From the NCBI RefSeq assembly GCF_037975245.1, contig NC_092575.1, positions 18,306,841 through 18,370,840 on the forward strand: a stretch of 64,000 bases of DNA, given 5' to 3'. Positions 48,391 through 60,800 of the stretch are shown piece after piece; within the stretch, counting starts at the first letter, position 1; the number at the start of each line of letters is the position of its first letter. This DNA is from Apostichopus japonicus (lineage: Eukaryota > Echinodermata > Holothuroidea > Aspidochirotida > Stichopodidae). Below the pieces are notes generated by a model, which was given only the letters and a program-made list of their open reading frames with translations, did no database searches and had not been told where the DNA came from. Position numbers and translations under genes: made by a program.

Positions 48391-51300
48391 TGCTCTGTAC
48401 CTCGAGAGCGTGACGTATTTTGGATCGCGGGCTCGAGACCAGGGTGGGGGCAGTTTGCTTTTGCCGCGATCTTATACGGTCTCTGGAACTTTAAGTATTA
48501 GAAACGAACCTAGATTTATATCAACTGCTGTCGTGGCGCGGTTGGTTGCTCTGCTCTGTACCTCGAGAGCGTGACGTATTTTGGATCGCGGGCTCGAGAC
48601 CAGGGTGGGGGCAGTTTGCTTTTGCCGCGATCTCATACGGTCTCTGGAACTTTAAGTATTAGAAACGAACCTAGATTTATATCAACTGCTGTCGTGGCGC
48701 GGTTGGTTGCTCTGCTCTGTACCTCGAGAGCGTGACGTATTTTGGATCGCGGGCTCGAGACCAGGGTGGGGGCAGTTTGCTTTTGCCGCGATCTTATACG
48801 GTCTCTGGAACTTTAAGTATTAGAAACGAACCTAGATTTATATCAACTGCTGTCGTGGCGCGGTTGGTTGCTCTGCTCTGTACCTCGAGAGCGTGACGTA
48901 TTTTGGATCGCGGGCTCGAGACCACGGTGGGGGCAGTTTGCTTTTGCCGCGATCTCATACGGTCTATGGAACTTTAAGTATTAGAAACGAACCTAGATTT
49001 ATATCAACTGCTGTCGTGGCGCGGTTGGTTGCTCTGCTCTGTACCTCGAGAGCGTGACGTATTTTGGATCGCGGGCTCGAGACCAGGGTGGGGGCAGTTT
49101 GCTTTTGCCGCGATCTTATACGGTCTCTGGAACTTTAAGTATTAGAAACGAACCTAGATTTATATCAACTGCTGTCGTGGCGCGGTTGGTTGCTCTGCTC
49201 TGTACCTCGAGAGCGTGACGTATTTTGGATCGCGGGCTCGAGACCAGGGTGGTGGCAGTTTGCTTTTGCCGCGATCTTATACGGTCTCTGGAACTTTAAG
49301 TATTAGAAACGAACCTAGATTTATATCAACTGCTGTCGTGGCGCGGTTGGTTGCTCTGCTCTGTACCTCGAGAGCGTGACGTATTTTGGATCGCGGGCTC
49401 GAGACCAGGGTGGGGGCAGTTTGCTTTTGCCGCGATCTCATACGGTCTCTGGAACTTTAAGTATTAGAAACGAACCTAGATTTATATCAACTGCTGTCGT
49501 GGCGCGGTTGGTTGCTCTGCTCTGTACCTCGAGAGCGTGACGTATTTTGGATCGCGGGCTCGAGACCAGGGTGGGGGCAGTTTGCTTTTGCCGCGATCTT
49601 ATACGGTCTCTGGAACTTTAAGTATTAGAAACGAACCTAGATTTATATCAACTGCTGTCGTGGCGCGGTTGGTTGCTCTGCTCTGTACCTCGAGAGCGTG
49701 ACGTATTTTGGATCGCGGGCTCGAGACCAGGGTGGGGGCAGTTTGCTTTTGCCGCGATCTCATACGGTCTCTGGAACTTTAAGTATTAGAAACGAACCTA
49801 GATTTATATCAACTGCTGTCGTGGCGCGGTTGGTTGCTCTGCTCTGTACCTCGAGAGCGTGACGTATTTTGGATCGCGGGCTCGAGACCAGGGTGGGGGC
49901 AGTTTGCTTTTGCCGCGATCTCATACGGTCTCTGGAACTTTAAGTATTAGAAACGAACCTAGATTTATATCAACTGCTGTCGTGGCGCGGTTGGTTGCTC
50001 TGCTCTGTACCTCGAGAGCGTGACGTATTTTGGATCGCGGGCTCGAGACCAGGGTGGGGGCAGTTTGCTTTTGCCGCGATCTCATACGGTCTCTGGAACT
50101 TTAAGTATTAGAAACGAACCTAGATTTATATCAACTGCTGTCGTGGCGCGGTTGGTTGCTCTGCTCTGTACCTCGAGAGCGTGACGTATTTTGGATCGCG
50201 GGCTCGAGACCAGGGTGGGGGCAGTTTGCTTTTGCCGCGATCTCATACGGTCTCTGGAACTTTAAGTATTAGAAACGAACCTAGATTTATATCAACTGCT
50301 GTCGTGGCGCGGTTGGTTGCTCTGCTCTGTACCTCGAGAGCGTGACGTATTTTGGATCGCGGGCTCGAGACCAGGGTGGGGGCAGTTTGCTTTTGCCGCG
50401 ATCTCATACGGTCTCTGGAACTTTAAGTATTAGAAACGAACCTAGATTTATATCAACTGCTGTCGTGGCGCGGTTGGTTGCTCTGCTCTGTACCTCGAGA
50501 GCGTGACGTATTTTGGATCGCGGGCTCGAGACCAGGGTGGGGGCAGTTTGCTTTTGCCGCGATCTCATACGGTCTCTGGAACTTTAAGTATTAGAAACGA
50601 ACCTAGATTTATATCAACTGCTGTCGTGGCGCGGTTGGTTGCTCTGCTCTGTACCTCGAGAGCGTGACGTATTTTGGATCGCGGGCTCGAGACCAGGGTG
50701 GGGGCAGTTTGCTTTTGCCGCGATCTCATACGGTCTCTGGAACTTTAAGTATTAGAAACGAACCTAGATTTATATCAACTGCTGTCGTGGCGCGGTTGGT
50801 TGCTCTGCTCTGTACCTCGAGAGCGTGACGTATTTTGGATCGCGGGCTCGAGACCAGGGTGGGGGCAGTTTGCTTTTGCCGCGATCTCATACGGTCTCTG
50901 GAACTTTAAGTATTAGAAACGAACCTAGATTTATATCAACTGCTGTCGTGGCGCGGTTGGTTGCTCTGCTCTGTACCTCGAGAGCGTGACGTATTTTGGA
51001 TCGCGGGCTCGAGACCAGGGTGGGGGCAGTTTGCTTTTGCCGCGATCTCATACGGTCTCTGGAACTTTAAGTATTAGAAACGAACCTAGATTTATATCAA
51101 CTGCTGTCGTGGCGCGGTTGGTTGCTCTGCTCTGTACCTCGAGAGCGTGACGTATTTTGGATCGCGGGCTCGAGACCAGGGTGGGGGCAGTTTGCTTTTG
51201 CCGCGATCTCATACGGTCTCTGGAACTTTAAGTATTAGAAACGAACCTAGATTTATATCAACTGCTGTCGTGGCGCGGTTGGTTGCTCTGCTCTGTACCT

Positions 51301-54300
51301 CGAGAGCGTGACGTATTTTGGATCGCGGGCTCGAGACCAGGGTGGGGGCAGTTTGCTTTTGCCGCGATCTCATACGGTCTCTGGAACTTTAAGTATTAGA
51401 AACGAACCTAGATTTATATCAACTGCTGTCGTGGCGCGGTTGGTTGCTCTGCTCTGTACCTCGAGAGCGTGACGTATTTTGGATCGCGGGCTCGAGACCA
51501 GGGTGGGGGCAGTTTGCTTTTGCCGCGATCTCATACGGTCTCTGGAACTTTAAGTATTAGAAACGAACCTAGATTTATATCAACTGCTGTCGTGGCGCGG
51601 TTGGTTGCTCTGCTCTGTACCTCGAGAGCGTGACGTATTTTGGATCGCGGGCTCGAGACCAGGGTGGGGGCAGTTTGCTTTTGCCGCGATCTCATACGGT
51701 CTCTGGAACTTTAAGTATTAGAAACGAACCTAGATTTATATCAACTGCTGTCGTGGCGCGGTTGGTTGCTCTGCTCTGTACCTCGAGAGCGTGACGTATT
51801 TTGGATCGCGGGCTCGAGACCAGGGTGGGGGCAGTTTGCTTTTGCCGCGATCTCATACGGTCTCTGGAACTTTAAGTATTAGAAACGAACCTAGATTTAT
51901 ATCAACTGCTGTCGTGGCGCGGTTGGTTGCTCTGCTCTGTACCTCGAGAGCGTGACGTATTTTGGATCGCGGGCTCGAGACCAGGGTGGGGGCAGTTTGC
52001 TTTTGCCGCGATCTCATACGGTCTCTGGAACTTTAAGTATTAGAAACGAACCTAGATTTATATCAACTGCTGTCGTGGCGCGGTTGGTTGCTCTGCTCTG
52101 TACCTCGAGAGCGTGACGTATTTTGGATCGCGGGCTCGAGACCAGGGTGGGGGCAGTTTGCTTTTGCCGCGATCTCATACGGTCTCTGGAACTTTAAGTA
52201 TTAGAAACGAACCTAGATTTATATCAACTGCTGTCGTGGCGCGGTTGGTTGCTCTGCTCTGTACCTCGAGAGCGTGACGTATTTTGGATCGCGGGCTCGA
52301 GACCAGGGTGGGGGCAGTTTGCTTTTGCCGCGATCTCATACGGTCTCTGGAACTTTAAGTATTAGAAACGAACCTAGATTTATATCAACTGCTGTCGTGG
52401 CGCGGTTGGTTGCTCTGCTCTGTACCTCGAGAGCGTGACGTATTTTGGATCGCGGGCTCGAGACCAGGGTGGGGGCAGTTTGCTTTTGCCGCGATCTCAT
52501 ACGGTCTCTGGAACTTTAAGTATTAGAAACGAACCTAGATTTATAACAACTGCTGTCGTGGCGCGGTTGGTTGCTCTGCTCTGTACCTCGAGAGCGTGAC
52601 GTATTTTGGATCGCGGGCTCGAGACCAGGGTGGGGGCAGTTTGCTTTTGCCGCGATCTCATACGGTCTCTGGAACTTTAAGTATTAGAAACGAACCTAGA
52701 TTTATATCAACTGCTGTCGTGGCGCGGTTGGTTGCTCTGCTCTGTACCTCGAGAGCGTGACGTATTTTGGATCGCGGGCTCGAGACCAGGGTGGGGGCAG
52801 TTTGCTTTTGCCGCGATCTCATACGGTCTCTGGAACTTTAAGTATTAGAAACGAACCTAGATTTATATCAACTGCTGTCGTGGCGCGGTTGGTTGCTCTG
52901 CTCTGTACCTCGAGAGCGTGACGTATTTTGGATCGCGGGCTCGAGACCAGGGTGGGGGCAGTTTGCTTTTGCCGCGATCTCATACGGTCTCTGGAACTTT
53001 AAGTATTAGAAACGAACCTAGATTTATATCAACTGCTGTCGTGGCGCGGTTGGTTGCTCTGCTCTGTACCTCGAGAGCGTGACGTATTTTGGATCGCGGG
53101 CTCGAGACCAGGGTGGGGGCAGTTTGCTTTTGCCGCGATCTCATACGGTCTCTGGAACTTTAAGTATTAGAAACGAACCTAGATTTATATCAACTGCTGT
53201 CGTGGCGCGGTTGGTTGCTCTGCTCTGTACCTCGAGAGCGTGACGTATTTTGGATCGCGGGCTCGAGACCAGGGTGGGGGCAGTTTGCTTTTGCCGCGAT
53301 CTCATACGGTCTCTGGAACTTTAAGTATTAGAAACGAACCTAGATTTATATCAACTGCTGTCGTGGCGCGGTTGGTTGCTCTGCTCTGTACCTCGAGAGC
53401 GTGACGTATTTTGGATCGCGGGCTCGAGACCAGGGTGGGGGCAGTTTGCTTTTGCCGCGATCTCATACGGTCTCTGGAACTTTAAGTATTAGAAACGAAC
53501 CTAGATTTATATCAACTGCTGTCGTGGCGCGGTTGGTTGCTCTGCTCTGTACCTCGAGAGCGTGACGTATTTTGGATCGCGGGCTCGAGACCAGGGTGGG
53601 GGCAGTTTGCTTTTGCCGCGATCTCATACGGTCTCTGGAACTTTAAGTATTAGAAACGAACCTAGATTTATATCAACTGCTGTCGTGGCGCGGTTGGTTG
53701 CTCTGCTCTGTACCTCGAGAGCGTGACGTATTTTGGATCGCGGGCTCGAGACCAGGGTGGGGGCAGTTTGCTTTTGCCGCGATCTCATACGGTCTCTGGA
53801 ACTTTAAGTATTAGAAACGAACCTAGATTTATATCAACTGCTGTCGTGGCGCGGTTGGTTGCTCTGCTCTGTACCTCGAGAGCGTGACGTATTTTGGATC
53901 GCGGGCTCGAGACCAGGGTGGGGGCAGTTTGCTTTTGCCGCGATCTCATACGGTCTCTGGAACTTTAAGTATTAGAAACGAACCTAGATTTATATCAACT
54001 GCTGTCGTGGCGCGGTTGGTTGCTCTGCTCTGTACCTCGAGAGCGTGACGTATTTTGGATCGCGGGCTCGAGACCAGGGTGGGGGCAGTTTGCTTTTGCC
54101 GCGATCTCATACGGTCTCTGGAACTTTAAGTATTAGAAACGAACCTAGATTTATATCAACTGCTGTCGTGGCGCGGTTGGTTGCTCTGCTCTGTACCTCG
54201 AGAGCGTGACGTATTTTGGATCGCGGGCTCGAGACCAGGGTGGGGGCAGTTTGCTTTTGCCGCGATCTCATACGGTCTCTGGAACTTTAAGTATTAGAAA

Positions 54301-54850
54301 CGAACCTAGATTTATATCAACTGCTGTCGTGGCGCGGTTGGTTGCTCTGCTCTGTACCTCGAGAGCGTGACGTATTTTGGATCGCGGGCTCGAGACCAGG
54401 GTGGGGGCAGTTTGCTTTTGCCGCGATCTCATACGGTCTCTGGAACTTTAAGTATTAGAAACGAACCTAGATTTATATCAACTGCTGTCGTGGCGCGGTT
54501 GGTTGCTCTGCTCTGTACCTCGAGAGCGTGACGTATTTTGGATCGCGGGCTCGAGACCAGGGTGGGGGCAGTTTGCTTTTGCCGCGATCTCATACGGTCT
54601 CTGGAACTTTAAGTATTAGAAACGAACCTAGATTTATATCAACTGCTGTCGTGGCGCGGTTGGTTGCTCTGCTCTGTACCTCGAGAGCGTGACGTATTTT
54701 GGATCGCGGGCTCGAGACCAGGGTGGGGGCAGTTTGCTTTTGCCGCGATCTCATACGGTCTCTGGAACTTTAAGTATTAGAAACGAAGCTAGATTTATAT
54801 CAACTGCTGTCGTGGCGCGGTTGGTTGCTCTGCTCTGTACCTCGAGAGCG
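48390..54850 (+). repeat. Homogeneous block of 41 consecutive 161-bp units
   Basis: The doubled CTCTG starts near 48,390 and ends near 54,830, exactly 40 x 161 bases. No short unit intervenes. From about 49,700 on, units are almost perfectly identical; the exceptions I saw are ttataacaac near 52,542 and gaagctag near 54,785. This implies very recent amplification of one or a few units. Confidence 0.9.
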
Positions 54851-57800
54851 TGACGTATTTTGGATCGCGGGCTCGAGACCAGGGTGGGGGCAGTTTGCTT
54901 TTGCCGCGATCTCATACGGTCTCTGGAACTTTAAGTATTAGAAACGAACCTAGATTTATATCAACTGCTGTCGTGGCGCGGTTGGTTGCTCTGTACCTCG
55001 AGAGCGTGACGTATTTTGGATCGCGGGCTCGAGACCAGGGTGGGGGCAGTTTGCTTTTGCCGCGATCTCATACGGTCTCTGGAACTTTAAGTATTAGAAA
55101 CGAACCTAGATTTATATCAACTGCTGTCGTGGCGCGGTTGGTTGCTCTGTACCTCGAGAGCGTGACGTATTTTGGATCGCGGGCTCGAGACCAGGGTGGG
55201 GGCAGTTTGCTTTTGCCGCGATCTCATACGGTCTCTGGAACTTTAAGTATTAGAAACGAACCTAGATTTATATCAACTGCTGTCGTGGCGCGGTTGGTTG
55301 CTCTGTACCTCGAGAGCGTGACGTATTTTGGATCGCGGGCTCGAGACCAGGGTGGGGGCAGTTTGCTTTTGCCGCGATCTCATACGGTCTCTGGAACTTT
55401 AAGTATTAGAAACGAACCTAGATTTATATCAACTGCTGTCGTGGCGCGGTTGGTTGCTCTGTACCTCGAGAGCGTGACGTATTTTGGATCGCGGGCTCGA
55501 GACCAGGGTGGGGGCAGTTTGCTTTTGCCGCGATCTGATACGGTCTCTGGAACTTTAAGTATTAGAAACGAACCTAGATTTATATCAACTGCTGTCGTGG
55601 CGCGGTTGGTTGCTCTGTACCTCGAGAGCGTGACGTATTTTGGATCGCGGGCTCGAGACCAGGGTGGGGGCAGTTTGCTTTTGCCGCGATCTCATACGGT
55701 CTCTGGAACTTTAAGTATTAGAAACGAACCTAGATTTATATCAACTGCTGTCGTGGCGCGGTTGGTTGCTCTGTACCTCGAGAGCGTGACGTATTTTGGA
55801 TCGCGGGCTCGAGACCAGGGTGGGGGCAGTTTGCTTTTGCCGCGATCTCATACGGTCTCTGGAACTTTAAGTATTAGAAACGAACCTAGATTTATATCAA
55901 CTGCTGTCGTGGCGCGGTTGGTTGCTCTGTACCTCGAGAGCGTGACGTATTTTGGATCGCGGGCTCGAGACCAGGGTGGGGGCAGTTTGCTTTTGCCGCG
56001 ATCTCATACGGTCTCTGGAACTTTAAGTATTAGAAACGAACCTAGATTTATATCAACTGCTGTCGTGGCGCGGTTGGTTGCTCTGTACCTCGAGAGCGTG
56101 ACGTATTTTGGATCGCGGGCTCGAGACCAGGGTGGGGGCAGTTTGCTTTTGCCGCGATCTCATACGGTCTCTGGAACTTTAAGTATTAGAAACGAACCTA
56201 GATTTATATCAACTGCTGTCGTGGCGCGGTTGGTTGCTCTGTACCTCGAGAGCGTGACGTATTTTGGATCGCGGGCTCGAGACCAGGGTGGGGGCAGTTT
56301 GCTTTTGCCGCGATCTCATACGGTCTCTGGAACTTTAAGTATTAGAAACGAACCTAGATTTATATCAACTGCTGTCGTGGCGCGGTTGGTTGCTCTGTAC
56401 CTCGAGAGCGTGACGTATTTTGGATCGCGGGCTCGAGACCAGGGTGGGGGCAGTTTGCTTTTGCCGCGATCTCATACGGTCTCTGGAACTTTAAGTATTA
56501 GAAACGAAGCTAGATTTATATCAACTGCTGTCGTGGCGCGGTTGGTTGCTCTGTACCTCGAGAGCGTGACGTATTTTGGATCGCGGGCTCGAGACCAGGG
56601 TGGGGGCAGTTTGCTTTTGCCGCGATCTCATACGGTCTCTGGAACTTTAAGTATTAGAAACGAAGCTAGATTTATATCAACTGCTGTCGTGGCGCGGTTG
56701 GTTGCTCTGTACCTCGAGAGCGTGACGTATTTTGGATCGCGGGCTCGAGACCAGGGTGGGGGCAGTTTGCTTTTGCCGCGATCTCATACGGTCTCTGGAA
56801 CTTTAAGTATTAGAAACGAACCTAGATTTATATCAACTGCTGTCGTGGCGCGGTTGGTTGCTCTGTACCTCGAGAGCGTGACGTATTTTGGATCGCGGGC
56901 TCGAGACCAGGGTGGGGGCAGTTTGCTTTTGCCGCGATCTCATACGGTCTCTGGAACTTTAAGTATTAGAAACGAACCTAGATTTATATCAACTGCTGTC
57001 GTGGCGCGGTTGGTTGCTCTGTACCTCGAGAGCGTGACGTATTTTGGATCGCGGGCTCGAGACCAGGGTGGGGGCAGTTTGCTTTTGCCGCGATCTCATA
57101 CGGTCTCTGGAACTTTAAGTATTAGAAACGAACCTAGATTTATATCAACTGCTGTCGTGGCGCGGTTGGTTGCTCTGTACCTCGAGAGCGTGACGTATTT
57201 TGGATCGCGGGCTCGAGACCAGGGTGGGGGCAGTTTGCTTTTGCCGCGATCTCATACGGTCTCTGGAACTTTAAGTATTAGAAACGAACCTAGATTTATA
57301 TCAACTGCTGTCGTGGCGCGGTTGGTTGCTCTGTACCTCGAGAGCGTGACGTATTTTGGATCGCGGGCTCGAGACCAGGGTGGGGGCAGTTTGCTTTTGC
57401 CGCGATCTCATACGGTCTCTGGAACTTTAAGTATTAGAAACGAACCTAGATTTATATCAACTGCTGTCGTGGCGCGGTTGGTTGCTCTGTACCTCGAGAG
57501 CGTGACGTATTTTGGATCGCGGGCTCGAGACCAGGGTGGGGGCAGTTTGCTTTTGCCGCGATCTCATACGGTCTCTGGAACTTTAAGTATTAGAAACGAA
57601 CCTAGATTTATATCAACTGCTGTCGTGGCGCGGTTGGTTGCTCTGTACCTCGAGAGCGTGACGTATTTTGGATCGCGGGCTCGAGACCAGGGTGGGGGCA
57701 GTTTGCTTTTGCCGCGATCTCATACGGTCTCTGGAACTTTAAGTATTAGAAACGAACCTAGATTTATATCAACTGCTGTCGTGGCGCGGTTGGTTGCTCT

Positions 57801-60800
57801 GTACCTCGAGAGCGTGACGTATTTTGGATCGCGGGCTCGAGACCAGGGTGGGGGCAGTTTGCTTTTGCCGCGATCTCATACGGTCTCTGGAACTTTAAGT
57901 ATTAGAAACGAACCTAGATTTATATCAACTGCTGTCGTGGCGCGGTTGGTTGCTCTGTACCTCGAGAGCGTGACGTATTTTGGATCGCGGGCTCGAGACC
58001 AGGGTGGGGGCAGTTTGCTTTTGCCGCGATCTCATACGGTCTCTGGAACTTTAAGTATTAGAAACGAACCTAGATTTATATCAACTGCTGTCGTGGCGCG
58101 GTTGGTTGCTCTGTACCTCGAGAGCGTGACGTATTTTGGATCGCGGGCTCGAGACCAGGGTGGGGGCAGTTTGCTTTTGCCGCGATCTCATACGGTCTCT
58201 GGAACTTTAAGTATTAGAAACGAACCTAGATTTATATCAACTGCTGTCGTGGCGCGGTTGGTTGCTCTGTACCTCGAGAGCGTGACGTATTTTGGATCGC
58301 GGGCTCGAGACCAGGGTGGGGGCAGTTTGCTTTTGCCGCGATCTCATACGGTCTCTGGAACTTTAAGTATTAGAAACGAACCTAGATTTATATCAACTGC
58401 TGTCGTGGCGCGGTTGGTTGCTCTGTACCTCGAGAGCGTGACGTATTTTGGATCGCGGGCTCGATACCAGGGTGGGGGCAGTTTGCTTTTGCCGCGATCT
58501 CATACGGTCTCTGGAACTTTAAGTATTAGAAACGAACCTAGATTTATATCAACTGCTGTCGTGGCGCGGTTGGTTGCTCTGTACCTCGAGAGCGTGACGT
58601 ATCTTGGATCGCGGGCTCGAGACCAGGGTGGGGGCAGTTTGCTTTTGCCGCGATCTTATACGGTCTCTGGAACTTTAAGTATTAGAAACGAACCTAGATT
58701 TATATCAACTGCTGTCGTGGCGCGGTTGGTTGCTCTGTACCTCGAGAGCGTGACGTATCTTGGATCGCGGGCTCGAGACCAGGGTGGGGGCAGTTTGCTT
58801 TTGCTGGGATCTCATACGGTCTCTGGAACTTTAAGTATTAGAAACGAACCTAGATTTATATCAACTGCTGTCGTGGCGCGGTTGGTTGCTCTGTACCTCG
58901 AGAGCGTGACGTATCTTGGATCGCGGGCTCGAGACCAGGGTGGGGGCAGTTTGCTTTTGCCGCGATCTCATACGGTCTCTGGAACTTTAAGTATTAGAAA
59001 CGAACCTAGATTTATATCAACTGCTGTCGTGGCGCGGTTGGTTGCTCTGTACCTCGAGAGCGTGACGTATCTTGGATCGCGGGCTCGAGACCAGGGTGTG
59101 GGCAGTTTGCTTTTGCCGCGATCTCATACGGTCTCTGGAACTTTAAGTATTAGAAACGAACCTAGATTTATATCAACTGCTGTCGTGGCGCGGTTGGTTG
59201 CTCTGTACCTCGAGAGCGTGACGTATCTTGGATCGCGGGCTCGAGACCAGGGTGGGGGCAGTTTGCTTTTGCCGCGATCTCATACGGTCTCTGGAACTTT
59301 AAGTATTAGAAACGAACCTAGATTTATATCAACTGCTGTCGTGGCGCGGTTGGTTGCTCTGTACCTCGAGAGCGTGACGTATCTTGGATCGCGGGCTCGA
59401 GACCAGGGTGGGGGCAGTTTGCTTTTGCCGCGATCTCATACGGTCTCTGGAACTTTAAGTATTAGAAACGAACCTAGATTTATATCAACTGCTGTCGTGG
59501 CGCGGTTGGTTGCTCTGTACCTCGAGAGCGTGACGTATCTTGGATCGCGGGCTCGAGACCAGGGTGGGGGCAGTTTGCTTTTGCCGCGATCTCATACGGT
59601 CTCTGGAACTTTAAGTATTAGAAACGAACCTAGATTTATATCAACTGCTGTCGTGGCGCGGTTGGTTGCTCTGTACCTCGAGAGCGTGACGTATCTTGGA
59701 TCGCGGGCTCGAGACCAGGGTGGGGGCAGTTTGCTTTTGCCGCGATCTCATACGGTCTCTGGAACTTTAAGTATTAGAAACGAACCTAGATTTATATCAA
59801 CTGCTGTCGTGGCGCGGTTGGTTGCTCTGTACCTCGAGAGCGTGACGTATCTTGGATCGCGGGCTCGAGACCAGGGTGGGGGCAGTTTGCTTTTGCCGCG
59901 ATCTCATACGGTCTCTGGAACTTTAAGTATTAGAAACGAACCTAGATTTATATCAACTGCTGTCGTGGCGCGGTTGGTTGCTCTGTACCTCGAGAGCGTG
60001 ACGTATCTTGGATCGCGGGCTCGAGACCAGGGTGGGGGCAGTTTGCTTTTGCCGCGATCTCATACGGTCTCTGGAACTTTAAGTATTAGAAACGAACCTA
60101 GATTTATATCAACTGCTGTCGTGGCGCGGTTGGTTGCTCTGTACCTCGAGAGCGTGACGTATCTTGGATCGCGGGCTCGAGACCAGGGTGGGGGCAGTTT
60201 GCTTTTGCCGCGATCTCATACGGTCTCTGGAACTTTAAGTATTAGAAACGAACCTAGATTTATATCAACTGCTGTCGTGGCGCGGTTGGTTGCTCTGTAC
60301 CTCGAGAGCGTGACGTATCTTGGATCGCGGGCTCGAGACCAGGGTGGGGGCAGTTTGCTTTTGCCGCGATCTCATACGGTCTCTGGAACTTTAAGTATTA
60401 GAAACGAACCTAGATTTATATCAACTGCTGTCGTGGCGCGGTTGGTTGCTCTGTACCTCGAGAGCGTGACGTATCTTGGATCGCGGGCTCGAGACCAGGG
60501 TGGGGGCAGTTTGCTTTTGCCGCGATCTCATACGGTCTCTGGAACTTTAAGTATTAGAAACGAACCTAGATTTATATCAACTGCTGTCGTGGCGCGGTTG
60601 GTTGCTCTGTACCTCGAGAGCGTGACGTATCTTGGATCGCGGGCTCGAGACCAGGGTGGGGGCAGTTTGCTTTTGCCGCGATCTCATACGGTCTCTGGAA
60701 CTTTAAGTATTAGAAACGAACCTAGATTTATATCAACTGCTGTCGTGGCGCGGTTGGTTGCTCTGTACCTCGAGAGCGTGACGTATCTTGGATCGCGGGC

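Noticed and set aside
20159-48413. Giant repeat proteins (up to 1,598 residues) in the plus strand of the array
   Set aside because: They follow from a 156-bp unit with one stop-free frame. Starts are GTG, TTG or CTG, not ATG; long units shift the frame into TGA; and neighbouring units change residues freely. No domain or signal peptide is seen.
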